A DNA stretch of 64,000 nucleotides from the NCBI GenBank assembly GCA_030830565.1, contig JAURMR010000035.1, positions 154,882 through 218,881 on the forward strand, read 5' to 3'. Origin of the DNA: Acidimicrobiales bacterium (GTDB lineage: Bacteria; Actinomycetota; Acidimicrobiia; Acidimicrobiales; Acidimicrobilacustridaceae). This document shows, piece after piece, positions 27,434 to 37,407 of the stretch (its first letter is position 1; each line of letters opens with the position of its first letter). The position numbers were made by a program, and so were the translations under genes. The notes under the pieces are model-generated. The model did no database searches, was not told the DNA's origin, and saw nothing but the letters and a program-made list of their open reading frames with translations.

Positions 27434-29092
27434 TTATTCGACCCAGGTCTGAGTGAGACGAATCTCGCCACGCTGGAACGGCAGTGCTGCCTGTCCATCG
27501 GGAAGGGTCTGGTTCGTGATGTTGCGGACGTTCTTGGCCGCACCGATAGCCCACTGTGAGTGAGCAAGCCAGATGTACGGAGCCAATTCGGTCTGACGCT
27601 TTTGAACATCGGCGTAGGCCTGCTTACGCACTGCAGGATCATTCGAGGCACGAGCCTTGTCGAGCGCTGCGTTGACCTGCGGATCGTTCAGACGAGCAAT
27701 GTTCAGCGTGAGCGGACCAGTTGCGTTCTTGCCGGTCCACCAGACGTAATCGCCATCGGGATCAGAAGCAGCAAACTGACGCCACAGGTTGACGGTGTAG
27801 TTACCGGTCACGGCGTCGGAAACAAACTTGCTCTGTTCCGAGGTCGTGGTGTTCACGGTGACGCCACAGGCTTCCCACTGCTGCTTAACCAGTGCAGTGG
27901 TGTTGGTGTTGGCCGGAACTGGCGTGGTGGTGAGGGTGACCGAGATCGGGCCCTTTTCGGCCTTCACCTGATCGATAAGGGCCTTGCCCTTCGCCACGTC
28001 ATTGGTGGTGAAGCCGTTTTCGGAATACCACGGCGAATCCTTCGTGAACTGGCTGTCGGCCAAACGCTCGGCCGGCGTTTCGTTCACAACAGCGATCGCA
28101 GCAGGATCGGTACAAAGCGTGAGTGCCTGACGCACTCGAACATCGTCAACCGGAGCCTTGGCGGTGTTGAACATCAAGAAGGACTCTTCGGTTTCGGTGT
28201 TGTCGGCAACGAACTGAATGTTGCCCGACGCTGCCTCGGACTGAAGGCGGTTGATCGCCGGCCAGTCAGTGGTGTGAATCATCTGAACATCGCCCGAAAG
28301 GAGTGCGTTGACTCGGTTCTGCGGATCGACGATCGGACGGAATTCCACCGAGTCGAGGTACGGAAGCTTGTTGCCCTTGTCATCTGAGCGCCAGTAGTTG
28401 GCGTTCTTCGTACCGGTCCAACGGTTGTCCGGAATCCATTCTTTCTGGATGAAAGGACCAGAGCCGATGGGCTGACGAGAAGCTGCAGGGCCTTCGGCCT
28501 TGAGCTGTGCCGGTGCGGCAATGAAGCCAACCTGCGTGGTGAGCGCAGCGGGAAGCGATGCCCACGGATCAATTGTGGCGATGGTGAGCTGCGAAGGCGA
28601 CACCACCGTGATGGTGGACATGTTCGCAAGAGCAGCACCAGTGAGAGCATTTGCCTTCACGGTGTCAAGTGCGAGCTTCACTGCAGCTGCATCGACCGGC
28701 GTGCCGTCGGAGAAGTTCACTCCGGCGCGAAGGTCAACTGTCCAGGTCTTGAAATCGGCGCTAGGCGTGAAGGACTTGGCCAAATACGGGGCCCAGTTAC
28801 CTTGAGCGTCATATGCCGAAAGCGGATCGAACACTGCGTTGCCAACCATGTAGCCGGCGATCGCCCAACGGTTGCTCGACGGGTTAAAACCGTCGGTCTC
28901 GGCTTCAAGCGCAAACTTGATTGAGCCACCCGACTTGGGTGGGCCTGATGCCTTGATCGTGACATCGGTGGTTTTGCCGCTCTGGCCCGAGTCGCTTGAA
29001 CTCGATCCACCGCATGCCGACGCAATCAGACCAATGGCCATGACAGCTGCGACAACCGGTGCCCAGCGGCGGATTCCCGCACGCTTCTCCAT
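27434..29092 (-). CDS. ABC-type solute-binding lipoprotein (SBP_bac_5), copy B
   Basis: MEKRAGIRRWAPVVAAVMAIGLIASACGGSSSS; FALEAETDGFNPSSNRWAIAGYMVGNAVFDPLSAYDAQGNWAPYLAKSFTPSADFKTWTVDLRAGVNFSDGTPVDA; closely similar to copy A; listed start at 29887 is an over-extension. Confidence 0.92.
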   Translation of the reverse strand: MEKRAGIRRWAPVVAAVMAIGLIASACGGSSSSDSGQSGKTTDVTIKASGPPKSGGSIKFALEAETDGFNPSSNRWAIAGYMVGNAVFDPLSAYDAQGNWAPYLAKSFTPSADFKTWTVDLRAGVNFSDGTPVDAAAVKLALDTVKANALTGAALANMSTITVVSPSQLTIATIDPWASLPAALTTQVGFIAAPAQLKAEGPAASRQPIGSGPFIQKEWIPDNRWTGTKNANYWRSDDKGNKLPYLDSVEFRPIVDPQNRVNALLSGDVQMIHTTDWPAINRLQSEAASGNIQFVADNTETEESFLMFNTAKAPVDDVRVRQALTLCTDPAAIAVVNETPAERLADSQFTKDSPWYSENGFTTNDVAKGKALIDQVKAEKGPISVTLTTTPVPANTNTTALVKQQWEACGVTVNTTTSEQSKFVSDAVTGNYTVNLWRQFAASDPDGDYVWWTGKNATGPLTLNIARLNDPQVNAALDKARASNDPAVRKQAYADVQKRQTELAPYIWLAHSQWAIGAAKNVRNITNQTLPDGQAALPFQRGEIRLTQTWVE

Positions 29093-29240
29093 AATTACTG
29101 CCTCCTTCGGCCACAGCCGACGGGTTGGTTCAGGGCCCCCCACGGAACCCTTCTGTGTGCGGAACCTTAGACGTGACCCGAGGCACATGCGAGGGCATCG
29201 GGCGAATTTCCGCCGAGACAACCCATTCAAAGCGCGAAGG

Positions 29241-30860
29241 TCAAATTCGGCCGCGACGCTGGGCTCGTTGCCGGGCTGACCGCCGAGCCTTTGCCCGAGC
29301 ATCGCGGGTGGCCTGTTCGGCTTTGTGTTCGGCCTCGGCCACAACCTCCCCCACACGGCGCTCGGCTTCCTCATCCACTCGTCGGGAGGCGTCGGTGGCT
29401 CTGGCAATCGTTTCAGCGACTTTGATCCGGTGCTCTTCTTCAATCTGATCAAGTGCTTGGGCGGTCTCCTGTTCAATCTGTCGAAGCTGACGCTCAGCAA
29501 CAAGATCGGCTTCGGCGGCCATGCGATCGGCTTCAACACCAAGTTCTCGAAGCGTTGATGCTGCTCCGATTTCGGTGAGGAGATCGACCTGAAGTTCGGG
29601 ATCAATATCGGCATCGAGCACGGCCTGAGCCAACGCATCGAGTTCGTCGACCGTCGGGTTCTCAACAAGTGACTGGATCGTTTCCGCCGATGCCGTTCCC
29701 GCGATGACAGCGGGAAGGCGCCCAGGAAGATGTTCAGCACCAGGGCCAATCGCTGCGGCAAATGCTTCACCACCGCGTTCCTGCAGTGCCTTGTTGCGGT
29801 CTTCCCAATTTCGCTGCAGGAACCTGTGACGGGCAGATCGATCAAGGCGCGCCGAACGGTAGGGGCCGTCGACGTCATCTCCGGCAAGGCGCATACGCCA
29901 CAACGGAACGCGACCGATGCCTTTCAGGTAATGCGTTCGTAACGACGTGAACGCGAACGTTTCGTCCTCTTTTACAACGTCATGAAGTTCTTCCGAGATC
30001 ACAACAGAACCGGGATAGGCAATGCTCACGATTCGGCTTGCAAGGTTCACAGTTGCTCCATAGACATCGCCGTCAAGATCGAGAACTGGCCCGCGCGCGA
30101 GACCAACACGAACGTCAGAAAGTTCTTCGTCTTCCCGATATCGGCGAGCAAGTTCCAGTGCAGTTCGACAACCGCTTTCAATGTCATCGTTCACGAACAT
30201 CACTTCATCACCAATCATCTTCACCACACGTCCGCCATAGGATGGGATCACGTCGTACGCGATTGATTCAAAGCGGCGAACCACTTCAGCAAGTGACGAG
30301 GTCGCCAATTGCTGTGTTTGCGAAGTGAAACCAACAAGATCAGCGAAACCGACACAAACTTCTACCGAAGATTCGTCAGTGCCTACCAAGGTGAGTCGAC
30401 GGCGGGCTTCGGCCATCAACCGGCGGCGCCACACCAATTCCAGGATGTGAGGAATAAGCGCGGCAACTTCGAGAGACCGAGCTGTTGCATCATCGCCAGG
30501 CAGTAACGAAAGCGTGTCCTCTTCGGCAGTTCGCAGCCACACATCGATCTGTGCAGCCGCAATTCGTTCAAGAGATGAACCAATAACACGAGCGAACTGA
30601 CGCGCGGTCTCGGGCTCTACCGATCCGTCAGCGATGAGTCCGACGATTGTCGAAAGCATTTCTACATCGCTGTCGGTAAAAAGTTGCTCGCCGGGTCGTG
30701 GCTCTGGAAAACCAAGAGCTCGCCAAAAATCGAGAAGTGGCTCGGTGTCGATTCCAGAAAATCGAGCGAGATCCTCAATCCCGAACCTGGCTTCGTCATC
30801 AAGGAAAGGAAGGAGAGCGCGCATCGCAGTTTCGCTTGCAGCGTCATCCCTTTCGCTCAT
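29241..30860 (-). CDS. class III adenylate/guanylate cyclase with N-terminal regulatory region and long C-terminal coiled-coil
   Basis: VCVGFADLVGFTSQTQQL; GRVVKMIGDEVMFVND; VYGATVNLASRIVSIAYPGSVVISEEL; C-terminal Glu/Ala/Arg-rich helix. Confidence 0.92.
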   Translation of the reverse strand: MSERDDAASETAMRALLPFLDDEARFGIEDLARFSGIDTEPLLDFWRALGFPEPRPGEQLFTDSDVEMLSTIVGLIADGSVEPETARQFARVIGSSLERIAAAQIDVWLRTAEEDTLSLLPGDDATARSLEVAALIPHILELVWRRRLMAEARRRLTLVGTDESSVEVCVGFADLVGFTSQTQQLATSSLAEVVRRFESIAYDVIPSYGGRVVKMIGDEVMFVNDDIESGCRTALELARRYREDEELSDVRVGLARGPVLDLDGDVYGATVNLASRIVSIAYPGSVVISEELHDVVKEDETFAFTSLRTHYLKGIGRVPLWRMRLAGDDVDGPYRSARLDRSARHRFLQRNWEDRNKALQERGGEAFAAAIGPGAEHLPGRLPAVIAGTASAETIQSLVENPTVDELDALAQAVLDADIDPELQVDLLTEIGAASTLRELGVEADRMAAEADLVAERQLRQIEQETAQALDQIEEEHRIKVAETIARATDASRRVDEEAERRVGEVVAEAEHKAEQATRDARAKARRSARQRAQRRGRI

Positions 30861-32707
30861 GTAAAAGAGCCTCCCCCATCCGCTGGGGGTTCTGCCACCG
30901 ATTCGCGACGATCGTGATCGTGTCCAGGGCCGTCGTGTCCAGCGTGATCGAGGGTGTGCACATGGTCGAGCACGGGAGCTTCCAAGAGAACTTCGCCACG
31001 CTGATCAGAAGTCGACCACGACGCATCGATCGAACTGCAGGTCATCGTGAAGTGGCGATCGCCCTCCATTTCCCATAACAACGCAGGTCGAGCGCCGTGC
31101 CAACGAAGAGCGATTGAAAGCGCTCCACCGATCGTCGGCAAACGGAGGACAGCGACCGGTTGACCCAACCATTCCTCGTCAAAGCCAGGCAGAACATCAA
31201 TTGTGACCGTGCTGTCATCCACAACGATCGCCCGCACACGACGCAGGAATGCTGCGGTCTGGGCCGGGTCGTGAGGATCGGTTTCACTTCGCCACGTCCA
31301 GAGCGGCTCACCCGCAAGAAGATCGCTCCGCACCTGCAAGATTGCGCTTGGCATGAGCGCGCCATCACCTGGACCTTCGAGCGCAAATGAGCGACGACCC
31401 ATTTCCTCGGTGAGCGCTGCGAGGTGAAGTCGAATCGCAAGAGCGGCATCGGGTTGTCCGGCCGAATCGAGAAGTGCGATTGCGGACCGATACGCGCGCG
31501 CAGTCCAGCGCGCGTCATAGGCCGGTCGATCTTCAACAGCAAGCCAAACCGGACCTTCACCGCTTCCGAAGAATGCGCGAGATGGTCGAAGTCGACTTCC
31601 ACGTTGACGCTTTGAGAGCCAATGTGCCGCTGAAGCAACGCGTTCAACCATCGCTTCAGCAAATGCTGCATCCGCATTCAGCGAAGCGTGTCGTTCAACG
31701 GAAACAAGCCAACTGGCTGTTGCGTCGAGACGATGACGGTCGAACGAACCGTCGGCGTTCTGAAGATCGGTCGACGAAACAAGCAAACGTTCGGCTTCAG
31801 CGGCCAACCCTTGTTCGTCGAGCGCCAAGACGAGTTCTGATCGTTCGACTCCATCGACAGCAACACCAGGCCAACGCAACGGATCATCGCCAGCAACATG
31901 AACGAGTAAGTGTGAGCGCGCCGCGTCGATCGCTTCTTCGGCTTGTCGTTCTGGAATATCAAAGCGAGGGGCCCGTGCAAGTTGCGTCTTCCAACCAGCA
32001 ACGACTCGATCGTGGGGTGGAAGCGCTGACGCGTCAATCCTCAAAAGTTCGCTTGGAGCAACCGACGAGCGCAACGGCAGCACCGCGCGCAATGTCGCAG
32101 TGTGCGGAAGCGGGAAAACAAAGCCCACCGTGGTTGATTCCGATTGCGACGTCACTCCGCCGCGAGGAAATTCGGAAACTGCCTCGCCCGCAACAGTGAC
32201 TTCTTGGGCCGAACGTTCACCGGCGGCGATTCCGTAGCGAGATGGCTGGCGTGAGAACAACGCCACTCCATCGCCATCAACCGCCACCACTCCATCAACT
32301 ACATCAATCGTCGAAGAAGAACGAGGAGCGGCGGTAACAGCCAATGCAAGAGCCACCGGGGTGGAGGTCGCGTTATGAAAATCAACAACTAAGACCGGGA
32401 GTCCCGTCGCACCATCGACGGCACACCACGAGCACTGCTCGATTTCTCCGCCTGGAAGTCGCATTCCACTGACGACAACAGGGGTGGCGTCCACGAGTGA
32501 TTGGCGAACCAACGCACCGCTTGAAGCGATATGCCACCTGTCTTCGGCACCAACCCACCAATCAAGCGACCACGAGCCGCCTTCGGGCACGATCACGCCA
32601 CGGCGAGTCAGTGCCACCCGGCCGCCAGCGCCAATTGTTCCCAACAGAGTCCACGACTCGTCGACGGAACGTCCCGTGGGGGTGAGGTCTGCGGCAGCGT
32701 GCTCCAT
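30857..32707 (-). CDS. predicted (alpha/alpha)6 six-hairpin glycosidase-like protein with His-rich tail
   Basis: MEHAAADLTPTGRSVDESWTLLGTIGAGGRVALTRRGVIVPEGGSWSLDWWVG...LQNADGSFDRHRLDATASWLVSVERH...PTIGGALSIALRWHGARPALLWE; tail DHVHTLDHAGHDGPGHDHD; ATGA overlap with the cyclase. Confidence 0.5.
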   Translation of the reverse strand: MEHAAADLTPTGRSVDESWTLLGTIGAGGRVALTRRGVIVPEGGSWSLDWWVGAEDRWHIASSGALVRQSLVDATPVVVSGMRLPGGEIEQCSWCAVDGATGLPVLVVDFHNATSTPVALALAVTAAPRSSSTIDVVDGVVAVDGDGVALFSRQPSRYGIAAGERSAQEVTVAGEAVSEFPRGGVTSQSESTTVGFVFPLPHTATLRAVLPLRSSVAPSELLRIDASALPPHDRVVAGWKTQLARAPRFDIPERQAEEAIDAARSHLLVHVAGDDPLRWPGVAVDGVERSELVLALDEQGLAAEAERLLVSSTDLQNADGSFDRHRLDATASWLVSVERHASLNADAAFAEAMVERVASAAHWLSKRQRGSRLRPSRAFFGSGEGPVWLAVEDRPAYDARWTARAYRSAIALLDSAGQPDAALAIRLHLAALTEEMGRRSFALEGPGDGALMPSAILQVRSDLLAGEPLWTWRSETDPHDPAQTAAFLRRVRAIVVDDSTVTIDVLPGFDEEWLGQPVAVLRLPTIGGALSIALRWHGARPALLWEMEGDRHFTMTCSSIDASWSTSDQRGEVLLEAPVLDHVHTLDHAGHDGPGHDHDRRESVAEPPADGGGSFT

Positions 32708-32742
32708 CGGCGGCGACGCTACCCCCGGCCGACGCACCCCTC

Positions 32743-32788
32743 TTCATTGTGAGCAGGGGCTCGGCTTCATTGTGAGCAGGGGCTCGGC
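32743..32788. repeat. perfect 23-bp tandem direct repeat (2 copies) in a divergent intergenic region
   Basis: TTCATTGTGAGCAGGGGCTCGGC at 32743-32765 and 32766-32788. Confidence 0.95.
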
Positions 32789-32838
32789 GCAAAGCAGTGG
32801 CTGGGAGCCATACATCGGGCCCGACCTACACTCCGGCG

Positions 32839-33423
32839 GTGTCCCAATCGGCGTCCACGCGAGCTGTGCTCATTCCCGTCAAGGCCTTCTCTGATGCAAA
32901 AGCGCGCCTCGCTGACGCTTTGCAACCAGAACAGCGCGCATCGTTAGCCAAAGCGATGGCGACCAAGGTTGTCGAAGCGGCTGCTCCGCTCGATGTCTGG
33001 ATCGTGTGCGACGACACCGCTGTTGCCGAATGGGCAACGCGACTTGGCGCGAACGTTCTATGGAAGCCAGGACGCGGCCTCAATGGCGCAGTCAATGAGG
33101 GCGTGGCCGATCTTGCTCATCTCGATGTCGACACCGTCATCGTCGCCCATGCCGACCTTCCGCACGCCGAGCATCTCGAATGGCTGGCCGAAGCTGATGG
33201 AGTCACACTTGTTCCTGATCGCCACGGAGACGGAACAAATGTCATCGTCATTCCCACCGATAGCGGATTCGTGTTCTCCTACGGCCCTTCGTCATTCTCT
33301 CGCCACTATGCCGAAGCAGAACGACTTGGCCTTGACGTTCGAGTGATTCACGACGAACGGTTGGCGTGGGACGTTGACCGACCTGAGGATCTCAAAACTC
33401 CAACGTGGGAAGATCAAACGTGA
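32839..33423 (+). CDS. cofC: 2-phospho-L-lactate (or PEP) guanylyltransferase, F420 biosynthesis
   Basis: AVLIPVKAFSDAKARLADALQPEQRASLAKAMATKVVEAA; GLNGAVNEGVADL; VIVAHADLPHAEHLEWL; LVPDRHGDGTNVIVI. Confidence 0.9.
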   Translation: MSQSASTRAVLIPVKAFSDAKARLADALQPEQRASLAKAMATKVVEAAAPLDVWIVCDDTAVAEWATRLGANVLWKPGRGLNGAVNEGVADLAHLDVDTVIVAHADLPHAEHLEWLAEADGVTLVPDRHGDGTNVIVIPTDSGFVFSYGPSSFSRHYAEAERLGLDVRVIHDERLAWDVDRPEDLKTPTWEDQT

Positions 33424-34199
33424 CTTCTGAAACTCCCCCGCTCCCCGTCGGCGACATTCCGACGAGCCCGGCGATCTCGTATGACATTCCAACACCACCA
33501 CGTGCACTTGTGATTGTCGCTCACCCAGATGACGCCGAGTTCCAGTGCGGCGGAACGCTTGCGAAATGGGCCAACGCTGGCTGTGTCATCAACCACCTCG
33601 TTCTGACCGACGGAGCCAAAGGCACGTGGGATCCTGAACAGAACGCCGAAGAACTTGTCGAACAACGTCGGGGCGAACAGATGGAAGCAGCCCGACGCAT
33701 TGGTTCTAAGGGCAAAGTCGTCATGCTCGGACATGTCGACGGCGAACTGCAACCGACGTTGCATATTCGTGATCAGGTTGCATATTGGATTCGAGCCACG
33801 CAACCGACAGTCGTTCTCGCTCACGATCCGTGGAAGCGCTATCGCCTTCACCCTGATCACCGGAATGCGGGCTGGCTCGCACTTGACGGCATCGTGGCGG
33901 CCCGTGATCCGCACTATTTCAGTCACCACGGTCTTGAGATTCACCGCCCCGATTTCGCTCTCCTGTTTGAAGCCGATGAGCCAGATCACGTCGAAGACAT
34001 CAGCGGCTTTGTCGACACGAAGGTCGAAGCACTCTTGGCCCATGAGAGCCAATTCGTCACAACTCACGCCATTCCGCCCGGCGACGACGGAACCTTTGCC
34101 GCAGTGTTTGGCGAGCGCATCCGGGACCATGCTGCTGCCGTCGGTGCGGTATCGGGCATTGCTCGTGGCGAGAGCTTCAAGCTGTTGGACCATCTCTGA
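33420..34199 (+). CDS. PIG-L/LmbE family deacetylase
   Basis: ALVIVAHPDDAEFQCGGTLAKWANAGCVINHLVLTDGAKGTWDP; RYRLHPDHRNAGWLALD; start overlaps the cofC stop. Confidence 0.9.
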   Translation: MTSETPPLPVGDIPTSPAISYDIPTPPRALVIVAHPDDAEFQCGGTLAKWANAGCVINHLVLTDGAKGTWDPEQNAEELVEQRRGEQMEAARRIGSKGKVVMLGHVDGELQPTLHIRDQVAYWIRATQPTVVLAHDPWKRYRLHPDHRNAGWLALDGIVAARDPHYFSHHGLEIHRPDFALLFEADEPDHVEDISGFVDTKVEALLAHESQFVTTHAIPPGDDGTFAAVFGERIRDHAAAVGAVSGIARGESFKLLDHL

Positions 34200-34423
34200 C
34201 GCAATCTGACTTCCCGTCAAAAATGCGCTCTACATGACGGCTCTGTGAACGGAAGACGAACTCCTTCCAAGTATCCGCGCGTAGAGGCAACGCGCGGTGT
34301 TGGATGACGGAGTCGCAGCAACCGCACCTTCGGGAGACCAGTGACCACCACGCATTCCGTGTCGTCGATTCCAGCCGACCGATCGCAGGAACTCATCCTG
34401 GGTCTCGCATTCGGAGGAGGTCG

Positions 34424-35728
34424 ATGACTCCCATGGGCAAGCGCATTTATGTTCTTGATACCTCGGTTCTCCTTGCGGACCCGAAGTCCATGACCCGGTT
34501 CGAAGAGCACGATGTTGTTCTCCCTGTCGTTGTCGTGCTTGAACTTGAATCAAAGCGCAATCACCCCGAACTCGGATGGTCCGCTCGTCAAGCTCTTCGT
34601 CAACTTGAACACTGGCGCGTGAAGAACGGAAACCTCACCACGGCGTTTGCAGTGAATGACCTCGGCGGAACACTTCGCGTCGAAATCAATCACCAAGACC
34701 TGAGCGCGCTTCCACCTTCGCTTTCTGGCGACAGCAACGATCACCGAATTCTCGCTGTGGCGAGCAACCTTGCCACAGAGGGCAATGACGTCACCGTTGT
34801 CACCAAGGATCTTCCACTTCGACTGAAGGCATCAATCGTTGGACTTGATGCTGATGAATACCGCAACGAACTTGCTCACGATGACAGCTGGACGGGAATC
34901 GTTGAACTCGAATGCGAAAGCTCAGCGATTGATGAGCTCTTCGACCACGGCACCATCGACGATGAACGCGCTCGGAATCTTCCATGCAACACCGGTGTGG
35001 TCATGCATGCGGGTTCGCAATCTGCGCTCGCAAGAATCCACTCAGACAAATCGTTGCACCTCGTTCGGCGCGACGGTCAGCTGTTCGACGTCCGCGGCCG
35101 TTCTGCTGAACAGCGAATTGCGATTGACCTTCTCGCTGATCCAACGATCGGCATCGTTTCACTCGGGGGTCCCGCAGGCACAGGCAAAAGCGTTCTTGCC
35201 CTCGCCGCCGGTCTCGAATCCGTACTCGAACAACGCAGCCACAAACGCGTTGTTGTTTTCCGACCGTTATATGCGGTTGGCGGACAAGACCTCGGTTATC
35301 TCCCGGGTTCGGAATTCGAGAAGATGAGCCCGTGGGCCGCCGCGGTCCTTGACGGACTCGAAGCAATCACCGGCCCCGAGATCATCGATGAAGTCCTGCA
35401 TCGCGACCTTCTTGAAGTACTACCGCTTACACACATCCGCGGCCGCAGCCTGACCGACACATTCGTCATCATCGATGAAGCTCAGAACCTTGAGCGACCC
35501 GTTCTGCTCACGGCACTCAGTCGTCTCGGAGAAGGAAGCCGTGTTGTTCTCACTCACGATGTCGCCCAGCGAGACAATCTGCATGTCGGTCGCCACGACG
35601 GGATCATCCCCGTCATCGAAGCGCTTCGAGGTCATCCAATCTTTGGCCACGTGACCCTGACCCGTTCAGAACGGAGCGAAATTGCTGCGGTTGTTACTGA
35701 GCTCCTCGACGGACCGCTTGACGCCTGA
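34424..35728 (+). CDS. PhoH family protein (PIN domain + PhoH ATPase)
   Basis: [101 protein letters not shown]. Confidence 0.95.
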   Translation: MTPMGKRIYVLDTSVLLADPKSMTRFEEHDVVLPVVVVLELESKRNHPELGWSARQALRQLEHWRVKNGNLTTAFAVNDLGGTLRVEINHQDLSALPPSLSGDSNDHRILAVASNLATEGNDVTVVTKDLPLRLKASIVGLDADEYRNELAHDDSWTGIVELECESSAIDELFDHGTIDDERARNLPCNTGVVMHAGSQSALARIHSDKSLHLVRRDGQLFDVRGRSAEQRIAIDLLADPTIGIVSLGGPAGTGKSVLALAAGLESVLEQRSHKRVVVFRPLYAVGGQDLGYLPGSEFEKMSPWAAAVLDGLEAITGPEIIDEVLHRDLLEVLPLTHIRGRSLTDTFVIIDEAQNLERPVLLTALSRLGEGSRVVLTHDVAQRDNLHVGRHDGIIPVIEALRGHPIFGHVTLTRSERSEIAAVVTELLDGPLDA

Positions 35729-35790
35729 ATCTTGTCGTCGACCTTCGGTCACGATCACCGGTGTCGGACCCACGATCTAGCGTGCAGTTT

Positions 35791-36390
35791 GTGAGTTCTT
35801 CGACACCAGCCTTTCCGAGCGTGAATGTCCGCGATTGGTCAACCCAGCCGCCGTCATTGCCGTTCGCAGTACTCGATGTCGAAACCACTGGCCTCAGCCC
35901 GGCCCGCGACCGAGTGATTGAGATCGCCATCGTTCGCTGCGCTCCCGACGGAACCGTCATCGACGAATGGTCAACGCTCGTTGATCCCGGGCGCGACCCT
36001 GGCCCTACACACATTCACGGCATCAGCTCGACCGACCTCAAAGGCGCACCCACATTCGAAGCCATTGCTGAGGAACTTCGAACGCGTCTTGCCGGCTCGA
36101 TGGTCGCTGCGCACAACCTTTCATTCGATGCAGGTTTTCTTGCTGCCGAATTCGAACGGGCGGGTGCATCAACCCCGGATCGACCCGCGGTGTGCACATT
36201 GCAACTCGCTCGCTTCGTGCTGCCGAACAACGGTGGTTACTCACTCGCTGCATGTGCGGCCGCTCTCGGCATCGACCATCCAAACGCGCACCGTGCACTG
36301 CCAGATACGCGCGTCACTGCTTCGGTGCTCGCCGCACTGATCCAGATCCTTCATCCTCCGTCAGATCAAGACGCACTTCCATTCGGATAA
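35791..36390 (+). CDS. DEDDh 3'-5' exonuclease (DNA pol III epsilon-like)
   Basis: FAVLDVETTGLSPARDRVIEIAIVRC; AAHNLSFDAGFLAAEFER; NAHRALPDTRVTASVL. Confidence 0.9.
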   Translation: MSSSTPAFPSVNVRDWSTQPPSLPFAVLDVETTGLSPARDRVIEIAIVRCAPDGTVIDEWSTLVDPGRDPGPTHIHGISSTDLKGAPTFEAIAEELRTRLAGSMVAAHNLSFDAGFLAAEFERAGASTPDRPAVCTLQLARFVLPNNGGYSLAACAAALGIDHPNAHRALPDTRVTASVLAALIQILHPPSDQDALPFG

Positions 36391-36500
36391 TCAGGCCATC
36401 GAGCACTGCCCCTAACAGTGCTCTCGTGCAACTCTTTCGAAAGGGATTGCGATCACCCGGAACTGATCGCCGCTGTCCACCGACGCGGAGAATTGTTCCA

Positions 36501-37295
36501 ATGCACCTCACCGAGATCGACCTCGACTCTTTCGTTGAACTCTCGATTCAACTCGCAAGTTCTGCGCCATCGCTCTTGACCTTCACCGACAGCAACCTCG
36601 TCGACCGGGTGGAGCTGGATCCGGACGATCCCGTGCCCTCCCTCGTTGGCAGACACGTTGCGCTTGACATCACCGCTGTTGCCTTCTGCGCCCCAGCCAC
36701 CGTCACCAGTGACGACAACCCATCGCCACCATCAATCGAACAAACAGTGGTGCACGCAATTCATCGAAGTGGAGTCGCCATCACCGTCCTTTCCACGGCG
36801 GAAACGGTTCGGACGTTCGGACCAACCACAAACCCGCAACAAGGGCGCGTCCCTGACGCTTGTCGCCGGATTCTTGGGCTTCGCACCACGGCCCCCGAAG
36901 ATTCAATGACCGACTTTGTGATCGCCGCGTGGCTTGAGGTCATCGCCCGCTACGCCGTCAAGACGCCCGGGCTTTCGTGGCCAGAGGTTGTCGCGTTGCA
37001 CCCCGCCCAAAGTTCCGTCGGTTCTGATTCCACCCCCGCCGAAGTTGCCGAGGCAACCGAATGTCTCGGCAGGAGCCTCGACTGGGAACGGTTTCGAAAC
37101 GTCATTGCCACTGTCGGCGGGTTCCCGTTCGGAGACTCCGCAAAAGAAACGGCAGCCTGGATGGACGCGGGCATGTTCTCAAGATGGGCAATGGACTTGC
37201 TCCCCTCTCGACCCGAAGCCCTCGACCTCCTTGAGGCAGTTCTCGGCCCATCCACCTTCGATCGTCTTTGGGCAACAGTTCGTTTCTGCGAATAG
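36501..37295 (+). CDS. hypothetical protein (264 aa)
   Basis: MHLTEIDLDSFVELSIQLASSAPSLLTFTDSNLVDRVELDPDDPVPSLVGRHVALDITAVAFCAP...; listed upstream extension from 36192 overlaps the exonuclease and is rejected. Confidence 0.65.
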   Translation: MHLTEIDLDSFVELSIQLASSAPSLLTFTDSNLVDRVELDPDDPVPSLVGRHVALDITAVAFCAPATVTSDDNPSPPSIEQTVVHAIHRSGVAITVLSTAETVRTFGPTTNPQQGRVPDACRRILGLRTTAPEDSMTDFVIAAWLEVIARYAVKTPGLSWPEVVALHPAQSSVGSDSTPAEVAEATECLGRSLDWERFRNVIATVGGFPFGDSAKETAAWMDAGMFSRWAMDLLPSRPEALDLLEAVLGPSTFDRLWATVRFCE

Positions 37296-37407
37296 GTCGC
37301 TACTCAGTCGACACAAAGGAGAATGGCGCACAGATTGATTGACCCGATCGATGCATCGACAGAGGGGCGACCGAGATCCCTGCGCCTGCGCCGGTAGATT
37401 CATTGGC

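Noticed and set aside
27310-27651. Upstream extension of SBP copy A
   Set aside because: Translates the terminator hairpin and the 3' end of copy B; the lipoprotein signal starts at 27309/27297.
29093-29887. Upstream extension of SBP copy B
   Set aside because: Out-of-frame translation of the cyclase C-terminus; a standard lipoprotein signal begins at 29092.
36192-36500. N-terminal extension of the hypothetical protein at 36501
   Set aside because: Overlaps the exonuclease in another frame and has no protein-like composition; ATG at 36501 is better.
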